From the NCBI RefSeq assembly GCF_024323335.1, contig NC_066582.1, positions 180,430,782 to 180,494,781 on the forward strand: a stretch of DNA of 64,000 bases, in the 5' to 3' direction. Below are positions 41,295-53,152 of this stretch, piece by piece. A program made the position numbers and the translations under genes. The DNA comes from Lathyrus oleraceus. Its lineage: Eukaryota; Streptophyta; Magnoliopsida; Fabales; Fabaceae. Every line of letters starts with the position of its first letter. Within the stretch, counting starts at the first letter, position 1. The notes under the pieces were generated by a model, which ran no database searches, was not told where the DNA came from, and saw only the letters and a program-made list of their open reading frames with translations.

Positions 41295-41655
41295 AAAACT
41301 TTTTAATGATTTTTGTATCATTTTCAAAACATGATTAAAAATTCATCATCACTATCTTAATTGTTTTTAAACATGGAACTAATAAAATATAAGCAAATTT
41401 TAACGCCAAAAACTCTAGATGAAAGTAGCCAAAATTTGATCCAACAGTCACCGTCAACCTCTCTTCCGTCGCCGGACATAAACCGCCGCGAAGTTTCCAA
41501 CACAAATTGATTTGGTTACGGTTACGGAGATTCCATCGGAGGTTCACGCCATGATTACACGGATGAAATCCCTAACGAATGCTTGGCCGGTATTCTTCGG
41601 TTCCAGGATGCCGGAGATCGGAAAGCTGCTCCGCCGTGTCACGTCGGTGGTTAAA
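41295..41655 (+). pseudogene. truncated copy of the F-box gene at 46499 with part of its upstream DNA
   Basis: 41440-41655 matches 46504-46735, the first 75 codons up to the F-box, with the ATG lost (ATCCAACAG for ATGGGTCAG), a stop, a 16-bp loss and other changes. 41295-41440 matches 45405-45550, about 950 bp upstream of the real gene. The two stretches are adjacent here, so the copy lost the DNA between them. It ends abruptly after the R-R-W-L motif. Confidence 0.82.
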
Positions 41656-43973
41656 ATTAATAATGAAATGGAACGTAAAGAAAAAGAATAAAACTAGCTC
41701 AAACTTTTTCCTTTTTCAAAGACCGAAAATCAATAAAATCAAGATGAACGCCTAAAAATAAAATAAAAATGAAGAACATAAGAAAGTGAAAAGTATAGAA
41801 AGAGGACCAGGTCCAAGTCAAAATTTCCACTTTCACAGTCATCACCGTCTAAAGTCATAACACATATCTTGCTTTGTTAAAGAAACTAGGCATTATCAAT
41901 TGATGCCAACGCCGAAGCAATTCAGCAAAAGCCAAATAGATGGTCCCCACAATAACCATTCCATTCCATTTCCAAATTCTTCTTTGAATTAAACTCGAAC
42001 TTGAAGAATCATCGGTGACTTAGGCCTAAAATGATTTTAAACTATTAGTATTATTTTTTATAGAATGACCAGTATCACACGCTAGTAACTAGCACGCTTG
42101 TAAACGCGTACTCGAAACTACGTATAGCATTTAAATTGAATAAAACTTAGTATTGGCACTTCATATTTTATATTAATAAACTGTAAAAAGTATTCCTTTT
42201 ATTTTTTTATTAATTATATGTTAGAAATTTTTTCTCTCAAACATACAAAAGATTAGATAAAAATACATATAATTCATAATGTGTAAAAGTATCTGCAGGT
42301 AATATATTTCTGAAGTCAATTCTACAGAAAAAATTAGTATTAGGTAAAATTCAAATACTTAAAATACTATTATTAAAAAAATAGCTTTCATTAAATTTTA
42401 AAAGAAATGCACAAAAATAATTAGATATTTTAAAAAAATCAATAAAAAAATACGTATCAATTTTTAAAAATTCAGAAGCAATGCAGATACAGCATATAAT
42501 TCAAAATCCGCCGAAAAATCTACAGGTAATTTCGCAACAAATTCCATATATAAAATATCAAACACTTAAAATATTATTAAAAAATAAATTTTTTATCAAA
42601 TTTTGAAAATACATAAAATTAAATATTATTATTTTTAAAATTTGGAAAAAAATGTTTAAAATCTTATAATTAAAAATGGCAGAAAAACCATAAAATTCCA
42701 TAACAAATTTTATAGGTAAACTTATAATATTATTTACAAAATAGAATTTATTGATTTTTTAAAAAAATCTAATAAATTCTTTAAACAGATGATATTACAG
42801 TTAAATCAATATTATGTGAAGGTGTCATGTCTAATTAAAAGGGTGTCAAATAATTTTTTTTAATTAAGTAGAAGTATGTAATCTATGGACTTGGTGCTTT
42901 TTTAAAGGAGATGTGTTGTCCAATTTAATTTTTTTTGTTGAAAATGTTGAATATGATATTGTGTTTTTTTTAGTTATTAGATTAAAAAATAACTCAAAAT
43001 ATTGTATGTTGATGGACGAGAGATATCTGCACGCAAAACTAAGACGATGTCTTATGTGTGTAGTCTTGATTGGTCTCTCAAATAATGAAAGACCTATTAA
43101 CCTCGCACACAGAGAGCATCTAAAATTAATTATATTATTCAAAATATTGTGGTTGGTAAAATATATCTCTAACTTTAATTAATACTATTTGCATGGATTA
43201 TATAATTTTCTCATTGTTGGGTGTATGTGTTATGACATCTTCGTTTTCTCCATCTACGCTTTTGTGTTTCGAAAACATAGTCCAAATTACGCTTTTGTGA
43301 AAACAATTATTTCAATTAGTGGAGTAACAAACATAGAATCTAAATTATAATTTTGATTAGATTTAGGAAAAAAATCTTTATATAGTTTAATCATGTTCAC
43401 CAACTGATTCCTCTACACCTATGTCAAGAGACTATTGACCTTTATCATTCTAGGTTTTTTTGGAGTTATTAAATTGACCTCTAATATTGTAGGTTGAACA
43501 CTTAATTTAAAAATGTAATTAGACTCTTATGGATTTAGTTACGTGATTACTAAGATTCTCAACTAGAGTCTTTGGAGACTCATGATTCTTGTGTTCACTC
43601 TCACATTCTCCTTTCGAAGACATAGTGCAAAATATTTTAGATTCAGTTGTCAAAGATGTCAACATATCCAATAAATTCCTCAACAATGGAGGTAGACTAA
43701 CAATTAAACAACCCAATAGAATATCGTATGTTGGCCCAAGTTTTCAATTAGAAGCCTTCGATAATGAGGTTGCAAGCTTCCAAATCACTTTCCTTATATT
43801 GCTTGGAAACCATAAAAAAGCTTAAGTGAGGTGAATAGAGTAATTCTTCGAACATCTTAACCTTAACTAAAAAATGTTTTTTTTTGTTAGATTCCATGGT
43901 TTCAACCATGTCAGTTGACAAAACATAAGCCTTTGATGAAGGGTAGAAAACACACACATTCACTAGTATGGAT
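41656..43973. other. AT-rich intergenic DNA, nothing recognised
   Basis: Simple A/T runs and short ORFs without coding character are seen. No RNA gene, LTR end or protein motif was found. 43500-43970 may be decayed continuation of the antisense gypsy fragment that follows. Confidence 0.5.
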
Positions 43974-44210
43974 CTAGATTATATCTGAAATAACAAAACA
44001 ATAGGGGTTTCCATCTATCACAAAGAAAGTTGATTGAACATTTTTCGGTCCAACAAATACACCGACCATTAGAATGTCAACTATGTTGGATACTTCATAC
44101 GTGAAACTCGACATCTTCACGTCAATGGAAATTATATCCTCTGTGTTTTTTCCCAACAACTTTAAAGGCATAAATGACCTAAAATTGAGTGCAACGCCTC
44201 CATTAACAAA
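43974..44210 (-). pseudogene. degenerate Ty3-gypsy aspartic protease fragment
   Basis: The minus strand reads V-N-G-G-V-A-L-N followed by L-L-G-K-N-T-E-D-I-I, a V-S-x-F-T block, and F-F-V-I-D-G-N-P-Y with the I-S-D-I-I end. The order and spacing match the retropepsin region of Ty3-gypsy polyproteins, with the catalytic D-x-G-S replaced by N-G-G-V. No other element part is clear nearby. Confidence 0.5.
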
Positions 44211-46498
44211 TACTCAACTAAATTTCTTACCATTGATTGAGGATTTGGTGAACAATAGTTTTAGATGTTTTACCATGTTAGGTGAATTTTCAAAAAAAAA
44301 ACTTTTGGTCTCCTCACTATCAACAGAAGTTGCCAACCTAGGAGCTCCTACATATATAAACAACTAAGGAGCTCTCAAAGTCCTAAAGTAATTCAACACA
44401 CCCTTAAACCTTTTTATAAAAATTTATTTATTTTCAAAATATTGTTAAAAATGTGTTTGACCAAAGACTTATCAATTAATAAGCTTAAATCATTTAGGAA
44501 GTATAAATTTTCTATCTAATCATACATCGAGGCGTCAATTGAATTAACAATACCACATGCAATCGTCGATTCGATTGGGGTCATCACTATAATTTTAAGT
44601 GCACTCGTCGATTTGTATAGCGCTGACCCTGTATTTAATTTTTTTATTTATTTAAAATTGATTAATTTGAGAAATATGTGGTAAAGTGGGACATTATAGA
44701 AGTATGTTTGAAAAAATCGATTATTTGAGTAAAAATTTCATAAAACTCTTTTATCTTGACAATACATCTTTATTAAATTATATTTAATATACTTTTTATA
44801 GATATTTTATTAAAATTAATATTATAAACTAATGATTATTAATTATTTTTAAACATTTTTATTTGATTTTTTTAATTATAAGAAAGTTTAATTAGTTATG
44901 CTTCATTACATAAGCAATAGTTCAACCAACAACTCATAAGATAAATCAATTACTGAGCTGGTTTATTTTTTGAAGATGAAAAAATGAGATATCACAAATT
45001 TGAATTTATATCTCAACATCTAATATCTATGTCCAACAGATCTAATATCTCTGCCCTATTACCGAGCTGGTTTGACATGACAGGGTTAATCTTTATATAT
45101 TTTTTTAACATATAAAATATTAAAAAGTAAAATAAAATAATAATAATTGCAAAATATTAAAAAAAGTAATAACTATTGTAAAAATATAAAATTTAAAATA
45201 GATAAAAAAATATAAAACTAACAAATAATAAGTTAATTAGTAATAAAAGGATTAAATATCCTTTTAATAAATTAAAATTACAATTTTTCATGCTTAATCT
45301 GTTAAATTTTTTTTCCTAACATCTAGCTTCTATACCATTCAAAATTATTTTGCAAGTAATTTTTCTCTTGATAAAATGAAATATGTTTAATTATCATTTA
45401 ATTTTAAAGCTTTTTTATTGATTTTATGTATCATTTTTAAAATATATTAAAAACTCATCACCAAAATCTTAATTGTTTTTAAACATGGAATGCATTAAAT
45501 ATAAACAAATTTTAACACCTTCTAGATTAAAGTAGCAAAAATTTTGATTTCAAAAATAAAATTTTGAAACAAATTTATGTGATTGAGCTTTTTATAATAT
45601 TCTTATCATGTACTCCTTATTTTCTTAATATAAAAAAAATTACATTTTTTTATCAAATGCATCAAATAATTAACGAATTTGATTCATATATATATGTCAA
45701 ATACATTCATTATTTAATGTATTTAAAATTATTATTTTATAATAAAAACCATATATTAAAAAGAAAATCTTTTGAAAATCTTAGTAGTCTAAAAAATAAC
45801 AATTGGTAGAAAACAAACAATTAAAAATTTGATACTGTTTATAAAATTGGAGGAAGGAAATGAATGAAATATTATAATATAAATTCAACGTCTTGGTGGG
45901 TTAAATTGTGATTCTCTCTACTAAATTTAAAGCACAGGTAGATTAACTAATAATTGAGATGTAAATCACACTTTTGTTATACTATTTTTCAGATCTTTAA
46001 AAGAAAAATTTGATTTTTTAGATTTATCAAATAATCAATATATTTGATCTATTAATACAATTAAAAAGGAAAAAGTAAAAAGTAAAAAAAGTTATACATA
46101 GAAAATACTTTTGACACAATGGAAGTAAATGAATTAAATTCTAAAACTTATGTATATAATAATGAATAACCAAATTTGAGTTGATTTTATAAGAAAATCA
46201 AAATTTGAGCTATTTGGATGAATTCCTAGTCATGTAATAAAAATAGTAATTATTATTTTACCATTTTCAATATTTCTAGATGTCTATAATTTTGATTTGA
46301 AAATGATATACAGCATATTAAACTCGTCATCCTGGGTGGTTACTGAGACGACACGCGCTTCACCCTTTGACGGGTGAAATGTTGAAACCCTATATCTCTC
46401 TCCAACTCCATCGTTTCTTTTCATTTCATGCTTTTCTCTCATTTTACAACATCGTTAAATTTCATTTTCTTTCTGTATTTTTATTTTTCTTTCATTTT
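44211..46498. other. AT-rich upstream region of the F-box gene
   Basis: No gene is found. 45405-45550 is duplicated at 41295-41440. The last 130 bases before the gene are C/T-rich (CTCTCTCCAACTCC..., TTTCTTTTCATTTC) and look like a 5' leader. An open frame extends upstream of the ATG but lacks protein character. Confidence 0.5.
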
Positions 46499-48070
46499 AT
46501 GGGTCAGTCGCCGTCAACCTCCGTTCCCTCGCCGGACATTAACCGCCGCGATGTTTCCAACATAAACCGATTCGGTTACGGTTACGGAGATTCCTCCGAT
46601 GACTTTAACGGAGGTTCACGCCGTGATTATACGGATGAAATTCCTGATGAGTGCTTGGCTGGGATTCTTCAGTTTCTGGATGCCGGAGATCGGAAAAACT
46701 GCTCCGTTGTTTCGCGTCGGTGGTTACGCGTGGAAGGTGAGAGCCGGCAGAGGCTTTCCCTAAACGCGGAGGCGAAGTTGTTGGATTTCGTTCCTTCTCT
46801 GTTCGCTCGTTTCGATTCGGTGTCGAAGCTAGCCTTACGTTGTAACCGGAAATCGACGAGCGTGAATGATGATGCTATGATTCTGATCTCGCTTCGTTGT
46901 AAGAATCTCACGCGCTTGAAGTTGCGTGGGTGTAGGGAGATTACCGAGATCGGGATGTTAGGGCTTGCGAAAAATTGTAAGAATTTGAAGAAGCTTTCGA
47001 TTGTGTCGTGTTTGTTTGGTGTTAAGGGGATTCATGCTGTTGTGTATAATAGTGATGTTATTGAGGAGCTTTCTGTTAAGAGGCTTCGAGGAGATAACGA
47101 TGAGGATGGTGAATCGGTTTATGGTAATGGTTGTTCTTCGTTGAAATCGATTTGTTTGAAGGAGCTTGCTAACGGGCATAGTTTTATGCAGTTGATAATT
47201 GGTTCCAAGAAGCTTCAAACACTGAAGCTGATTGGGTGCGTGGGAAATTGGGACTTGACGCTTGGGACGGTGGGGAAGTTGAATACTTTGGTTGAGATTC
47301 ATCTTGAGAAGGTTCAGGTAAGTGATGTGGGTCTTGTTGGTGTATCGAAATGTTTGAAGTTGGAAACTTTGCACCTTGTGAAAACACCTGAGTGTTCAGA
47401 TGCTGGTCTTGTTGCTGTTGCAGAGCGTTGCAAGATGTTGAAAAAGCTTCACATTGATGGGTGGAGGACTAACAGAATTGGTGACGATGGTTTGATTTCT
47501 GTCGCGAAAAACTGTCCTAAATTGCAAGAGCTTGTGTTGATTGCTATGTATCCTACGTCATTGAGTTTGGTTGAAATTGCTTCAAGTTGCCAGGGTTTGG
47601 AAAGGTTTGCTCTTTGCGGAATCGGTACGGTTACTGATGCCGATATCGAGTGTCTTGCTGCTAAATGTATAGCACTTAAGAAATTGTGCATTAAGGGTTG
47701 TCCTGTGTCCAATGTTGGCATTGCAGCATTTGCTTCTGGGTGTCCTAATTTGGTTAAACTCAAGGTGAGAAAGTGTGTGAAAGTTACTGGTGAAATCGCG
47801 GGGTGGATGCGTGTAAGGAGGAGTTCTTTGGCTTTCAATTTTGATCACAATCAAGTTGAAGGATTGGATGGAAGTGGTAGTGATGTCGGAGTTCAAGAAA
47901 CTACCATGGCTTTTCCACCTATTGACAATGAAGTAAACCTTATTGATGATTCTCCTTCAACCAGCAATAACAGCAATAACAATGACAACCGATGGTCGAT
48001 GTTCAGGTCCAAGTTCAATTTTGTGCCCTGTGCTTTCAGAAGGTGGACAAACATTGATACTATCTCTTAG
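46499..48070 (+). CDS. SKIP2: F-box/LRR protein of the SKIP2/VFB family
   Basis: This is a 523-residue intronless gene. The start at M-G-Q-S-P-S is chosen because this family begins M-G-Q; the frame stays open for 44 more codons upstream, but those are rich in Phe and Leu and lie in leader-like DNA. The F-box is at residues about 45-90 (D-E-I-P-D-E-C-L ... S-R-R-W-L). Leucine-rich repeats of the Cys-containing type fill residues about 105-440 (L-T-R-L-K-L-R-G-C, L-K-K-L-C-I-K-G-C). The tail is polar and ends basic. Such proteins are substrate receptors of SCF ubiquitin ligases: the F-box binds SKP1/ASK and the LRRs bind the target. Length agrees with Arabidopsis SKIP2 (about 527). M-G-x-x-x-S fits N-myristoylation. 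A broken partial copy lies 5 kb upstream. Confidence 0.92.
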   Translation: MGQSPSTSVPSPDINRRDVSNINRFGYGYGDSSDDFNGGSRRDYTDEIPDECLAGILQFLDAGDRKNCSVVSRRWLRVEGESRQRLSLNAEAKLLDFVPSLFARFDSVSKLALRCNRKSTSVNDDAMILISLRCKNLTRLKLRGCREITEIGMLGLAKNCKNLKKLSIVSCLFGVKGIHAVVYNSDVIEELSVKRLRGDNDEDGESVYGNGCSSLKSICLKELANGHSFMQLIIGSKKLQTLKLIGCVGNWDLTLGTVGKLNTLVEIHLEKVQVSDVGLVGVSKCLKLETLHLVKTPECSDAGLVAVAERCKMLKKLHIDGWRTNRIGDDGLISVAKNCPKLQELVLIAMYPTSLSLVEIASSCQGLERFALCGIGTVTDADIECLAAKCIALKKLCIKGCPVSNVGIAAFASGCPNLVKLKVRKCVKVTGEIAGWMRVRRSSLAFNFDHNQVEGLDGSGSDVGVQETTMAFPPIDNEVNLIDDSPSTSNNSNNNDNRWSMFRSKFNFVPCAFRRWTNIDTIS

Positions 48071-48950
48071 TAACCGCATTTCTTAATCATTTATAAGAAT
48101 GGCTATATACATTTTACCACATAATGTTTGATGAAGCTCTTCTTGCTTGTTCAGTGTCACGGTCCTTGAATTATTTATTGTTCATTGAATTTTGCTTCTG
48201 TTCTATTAATTTCATGTATCCAATCAATCACCTTGATTGACTATTCTTAATCATTTGTTAGAGTGGCTATACATTTTTCCACATTATGTTTGACATTTTC
48301 GTTGTTTTGATGGTTAATGTGACATTTATATTTCTTGTTTTGATGATTATTTTTTTCATTTTCATTGTCACTAACATGTTTTTCATGATTTATACCAAAT
48401 GAAACTTTTCTAATACCTACCCCTGTCCTTCTACACCTTGATAAATTTGCTATTAATCAGAATCAAACCAAAAGAACATTTTATGGAAACTAAATTTCTT
48501 TTGTAGTGAGTGCTTGATTAGTTGTTGTACAAACATAAACATGAAACTGAAAATAACATTGGTGTTTTTTCTTTTATCATATTTACTTTACAGTTGTAAT
48601 TTGTTAACTTGGCATCTCTGTTTCTTAGTTGGCATCCAGTAGTATCCTTTTGTAATTCCATTGATGATTCTCGTGTGTCACCCACTCATCATGTAGCTTA
48701 TTTTCTTCACAATGTTTAATAAATGCTCTCATTAATTCGGACAAATAAATCATGCCCTTCAGCCTCTTCCCTGCCCAATAGCTGTAAATTTGAGTCTCAG
48801 GACAAGTAGCATGATTTCTACACTATCTTTGGAGGTCTTTAATGAAAAAGTTTACTACTTTCCTGGACTACATTTAACGCAAATTGCATTTAATTTGGCT
48901 GCACTCTCATTTTTTTTTTCATAAAATTTGATTTTTTACGTTCAATGATT

Positions 48951-48954
<4 letters not shown>
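48071..48954 (+). other. 3' flank of the F-box gene with a duplicated segment
   Basis: TTCTTAATCATTT...TGGCTATA...CCACAT-ATGTTTGA occurs at 48080-48133 and again at 48244-48293. The first part is probably the 3' untranslated region. No other gene is seen. Confidence 0.55.

Positions 48955-49034
<80 letters not shown>
48955..49034. repeat. compound microsatellite (TA)n(GA)n
   Basis: About 29 TA units run into about 10 GA units. Confidence 0.97.
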
Positions 49035-49458
49035 CTTAAAGAAAAATATATACAAACTTTTTTTTACTTATAAACCATTAAGTTTTTTACTAATAAACCA
49101 TTAAGGAGTAGTATTTTATTTAATTAAAAAATATTTGATATGAGTAGTTGTATATTAACCAAAATGTGTTAATATATTTAATATTTGTTTTATATGGAAA
49201 TTTAAAAATTAAATACATTTAACCAAGTTTCTTAAAATACGTGAGGTAATAATACTTTTCCAATCTGGTTAGCATATCAAAAATCAATCAAAAGGAACCC
49301 CAAAACAACGTTGTTTCCTCATTCATATTTGAGTGTTTGTGGTTCTATCTCTTATATGGTTGAAAATAGTATCTCACAAGTTGATCTTGTAAATTTTTTA
49401 TTCAAAAAATTTCGAAAATAACTCAGTTTTCATATTAATTCCCAAACTATTTCATTTT

Positions 49459-49573
49459 GAAGAGGTGACGTCAAATGAATTGGCGTATGCTCTCTAAGTT
49501 AGAAAGGTGACGCCAATTGAAATGACTTATGTATTTAGAGAGCAGATGCCAATTCATCTGACGTCACCTCTTC
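49459..49573. repeat. hairpin-forming inverted repeat, 39-bp arms, 37-bp loop
   Basis: Arm 49459-49497 is the reverse complement of 49535-49573 with three mismatches. The loop and right flank carry more copies of the core GACGCCAATTG. It could be a small MITE or the terminal region of the nearby Mutator-like or PMD element. Confidence 0.8.
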
Positions 49574-49809
49574 AAAATTGGCGTTTGTGTATTATTTTTA
49601 AAGAAGACACCAATTGGTTTGCCACCTATGTGTGTTGTGTATTTTTTTTTGAAAAATAATATACATTTTAGATAAAAGTTGAAATTGGACCAATTGATAT
49701 TAATATTAATATGCGTTTATATACTATAATAAAAAAGACTAATGTCGTTGACCTAGATAACCTAACCGACCTCCGGAACCACGTCCCCTAGTTACCCGAG
49801 CGCGTGACC

Positions 49810-50445
49810 CTACCCAAGTTGATGATTCACCCCAGATGTTTGAGGATTTGAGGGTCCAGGAACATCACCACCACCAGCATGAGATTGTCTAAGATATTCA
49901 GGCAACTTCACGTAATCATGTGTATGCAGTGAAGCGTTATCGCTATAGCTGAGTTCGTGACCTATGCTAGAGTAGTTGGACTGTGTTTGAGTTATTGGAG
50001 GGCGACCATGACTATTGAAGGACGACATTGGTGTGAATGATGCGTCGACGAAATGTTGAAATGATTGTTGTGGTGTTTGGTAGCCATATGATTGTTGCAT
50101 GTTTTGGTTTTTTGATGTTTGAGCTTCTTGGCTATAATAGGAGGAGGGACGGTTGATGTTAAATGATCGTTCAGTATTTTGGTTATGGTGGATATGATAT
50201 GGTGATGTGTTTGGTGCATAATGATGTTGGGTGTCTTGATGATGATCTACTTGTTGGTGGTGGTACGAGGTATGCTCTTGGTATTGTGGTTGGATGTTTG
50301 GCATGTTATGGTCGTAAGTTTGTCTGTTTGTGGACCAAATTTTTTTATGGATAAGGGGTTGTGAGTAACCGGTCTGACAATGTTGTTGATTAGATGTTGA
50401 ACCTTCTTGTGTGTAAGTTACATGGTGTGGGTCGTATAGGTACAT
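49810..50445 (-). pseudogene. C-terminal tail of a transposon-type plant-mobile-domain protein
   Basis: This is a 211-codon open frame, very rich in Gln, His, Tyr, Ser and Asn, ending G-P-S-N-P-Q-T-S-G-V-N-H-Q-L-G. This composition and the P-Q-Q-S-F-Q-x-F-V-D and F-T-P-M-S-x-F motifs are those of the long tails of legume PMD proteins linked to Mutator-like elements. The globular PMD domain is absent. The fragment is broken off near 50460, where a transposase fragment on the other strand begins. The family assignment is from recall, not a search. Confidence 0.5.
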
Positions 50446-50589
50446 ATCCTCGGCGAGGAACTAAAATCCAACCGATCTGTACCAGCCATATAATTACGAG
50501 TTTGTTTTTCTTCGGTTGGCATCACAACGTCAGTTAAGACATGGTCTTGTCGGTGCTTCCATTTTCGACACTCAGATCTAACGAAGCTT

Positions 50590-51693
50590 TGCAAAAAGTT
50601 TCATTGGTCCTTAACTTTTCGTAGATGTCATTCTCTTAGTCATCTCAGAACACATGTCGCTCCACAAGCCAATCTCTATTTGATTTCAGATAGACATGTT
50701 ATTATTGAGAGTGCTTACAATAACCATGACAACAGATGGCATAATCATCCTTCTACTCATGTCTATTGTATTAGACATACCGCACGTAACTTCACACGTG
50801 CAACCAAAGACAAGAACCTTCACAAAAAAGTGGTGAATGTAGAGTATGCTCTAACTCAGCCATCATTTCAACATTACCGTGACGAAATTAGATTTTCAAA
50901 TGCAAATGTAGGAAGGTGGGTGGATAACATACCATTAGAGCAGTGGACAAGGGAATTTGACAGAGGATGTCGATGGGGCCACATGACAACAAACCTTGTT
51001 GAATGCATGAACAGCGTACTCAAAGGCATTAGAAATCTACTAATAATTGCATTGGTCAGAACAACCTATTTTAGGTTGGCATCGACCTTCGCAACCAGAG
51101 GTGAAAGATGGAGTGCAGTGTTAATGTCATGTCAATTATCCAATGAATGTTGTATGAAAGTGATGAAAGAGGAAACTATCAAAGCTAGCACAATGCGGTT
51201 ATAATCTTTGACCGTCATAGGAAAAATTTCAGTGTACAGGAAACACAATGAAGGGAGGCCAAATTTATCCTATGTTGTCAGACTAAACAGAAGTTTGTGC
51301 GACTGTGGAAAGTTCCAGGTCTTTCGTATTCCTTGCTCCCATGTCATTGTGGCATGCGCACATACTCGCCAGGACGCTTACAACCATCTATTTGTTGTTT
51401 ACAAGGCCATTACCGTTATGAATGTCTATAATGCAAGCTTCTTAGTGCTAGCAATGAAGGAATATTGACCTCCATATCAAGGGGACATAGTTTGACACAA
51501 TGATGAGATGCGGAGAAATAAAAAAGGACGGCCAAACAACACATGTATTAGAATAGAAATGGATACGACTGATAAAATGATAAGATTATGTAGTATATGT
51601 CGTCAACTCGGATACAATAAGAAAAATATCCCGATCTCGGAGCAACCTTTGTATCATAATTTAGTACCTCATTTCAATTTTTGTAACCTTTGA
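50590..51693 (+). pseudogene. Mutator-like (MULE) transposase, C-terminal half
   Basis: The transposase domain is entered at L-I-S-D-R-H (50680) and continues through C-I-R-H, R-W-G-H-M-T-T-N-L-V-E-C-M-N and K-G-I-R-N. A stop at about 51202 and a frame change follow. The next frame (51208-51468) holds a SWIM zinc finger: C-D-C-G-K-F ... I-P-C-S-H-V. The last part (51508-51693) has R-R-N-K-K-G-R-P-N and a C-terminal zinc knuckle reduced to C-S-I-C without its His and last Cys. The N-terminal half, with the WRKY/GCM1-like DNA-binding region, is missing. It would have cut and moved DNA with long terminal inverted repeats; it is now dead. Confidence 0.82.
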
Positions 51694-53034
51694 TTTTGAT
51701 ATATTAATAACTTTTTGTTACAACAAGGTTAACAACAAACATCACTCCAACTTAAACACACTTAAAACCGAACAGGTCTGAATAAACAACACAAACAACA
51801 GATATCAAAACAGATAAAAATACTTAAGCATAACATTTAAAAACAACATTTCTAACTGATTACAATAATCAAACTGATATCATTTGGTCCAAACATCACT
51901 TCCATAACATCCTTATCATTTTTCACTCACACCCATCCACTAAGACATCGAGTCCCTCAATACTTCTAATTTTTTTGCCTTCAGGTATGTTTCTGTCTAA
52001 CCGACGAACCAACTCCCTCTGTAGTTTCTCGAAACGACAGATGTTCCATAAGAGCATCTCCATCGGAGGCTTGTCTCTTGAATAAATTACTTTTCCACAA
52101 CGGCGATGAAGACGAGCCATGTTTGTGTTTACGCAACAATCTCTACCCTTCCTATAGAGGTTTACTTGCAGGACCGGCTATAAAGTCCTAGACCGATGCA
52201 TGTTAAGTATATGGTGGTTTTGTTGGTGAGGTGCTTGGAATGTTTGAACAACAAGTGAAATGATTTGCAAAACTAGAAATGCAGTAAAAGTAAGGAAAGA
52301 TAAAAGATATGATACAAATGTAAATGAACAAAGTAAATGAAAGCAACTTGGCAAGTTAAATGATTTGAAAATAAAGGTGGAAGCAAAAATACATTTTTGC
52401 AGGAAGTTAACCTTTTTCTCTCTAACGCTTGATACCTCAAGTGCATTCCTATTGCAATGCTAAAAATGCCACCATTGAAATGAAAATTATATCTACTTAA
52501 ATAGTAGTAAGAAATAACTACTAGGAGGTTATAGTCCATTCATGATGTGCCACGTGTCGGAGCCTGTCACCGACGTTGCTGGAAACTTCCCACTCTCTGC
52601 TTCCCACGATCAATTCCCCCCATGATAATCTGACCTTCGACTTCGACAGACTCGCCTCCTTCGTCGACCCAGCTCTCTTGGTTTTCCCTTCGTTGATCCT
52701 GCTTCCGACTTCTCATTGGTCGACCTGGCTTCATGCTTCTTAGGTTGAAATTTTCAGCTAACAAATTGCCCCCCGAAAAGGCTGGTTTCGACTTAGGCGC
52801 TTCGACCAAGAAACTTGACTTTTGACTTTCCAAATTTCGGTTGGCCATCTAATCGTTAATGATGTTTTTTGCGTGCAATGATGACTTTCCTTCTCTGCGA
52901 TTTTCCAAACAAATTGTCATCATTATGAGCTATTTCCTAGGTTGTGGGATCTCAACTAAAGCTACCAACTTTCCCATTACATCCTAGTCGGACAACTGTC
53001 AATCGACCGATGCTTGAGTATCCCTTGGTTCGCC
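51694..53034. other. intergenic or element sequence, one weak antisense ORF
   Basis: A 65-codon minus ORF at 51923-52120 (M-A-R-L-H-R-R-C ... P-P-M-E-M-L-L-W-N-I-C-R-F) has plausible protein composition, but I cannot name it. 52560-53030 is C/T-rich with many TCGAC words, like the PMD region that follows. No LTR ends are identified. Confidence 0.4.
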
Positions 53035-53042
53035 TATAAATA
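53035..53042 (+). promoter_or_regulatory. TATA box upstream of the PMD gene
   Basis: TATAAATA lies 118 bases before the ATG at 53153 and is followed by a C/T-rich leader (CTTCCTGCTTCTTCATC). It looks like a normal plant core promoter. Confidence 0.45.
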
Positions 53043-53152
53043 ACCACTTTTCACCCTCATAATTCTCTTCCTGCTTCTTCATCTGCGCATCCCTTCTGCA
53101 ACTTCTCACAACAATCTTAGTTTTTCCAAAATTTTCTTCATCCTTCATAGCA

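Noticed and set aside
42000..42800. AT-rich block as a possible matrix-attachment site or MITE
   Set aside because: No terminal inverted repeats or target duplication could be seen. AT content alone is not evidence.
46367..46498. 44-codon upstream extension of the F-box ORF
   Set aside because: It begins at a non-ATG codon, is dominated by Phe, Leu and Ser from a C/T-rich leader, and family members start M-G-Q.
52567..52848. 93-codon antisense ORF upstream of the PMD gene
   Set aside because: Low-complexity Arg/Glu/Ser composition from C/T-rich DNA; no family recognised.
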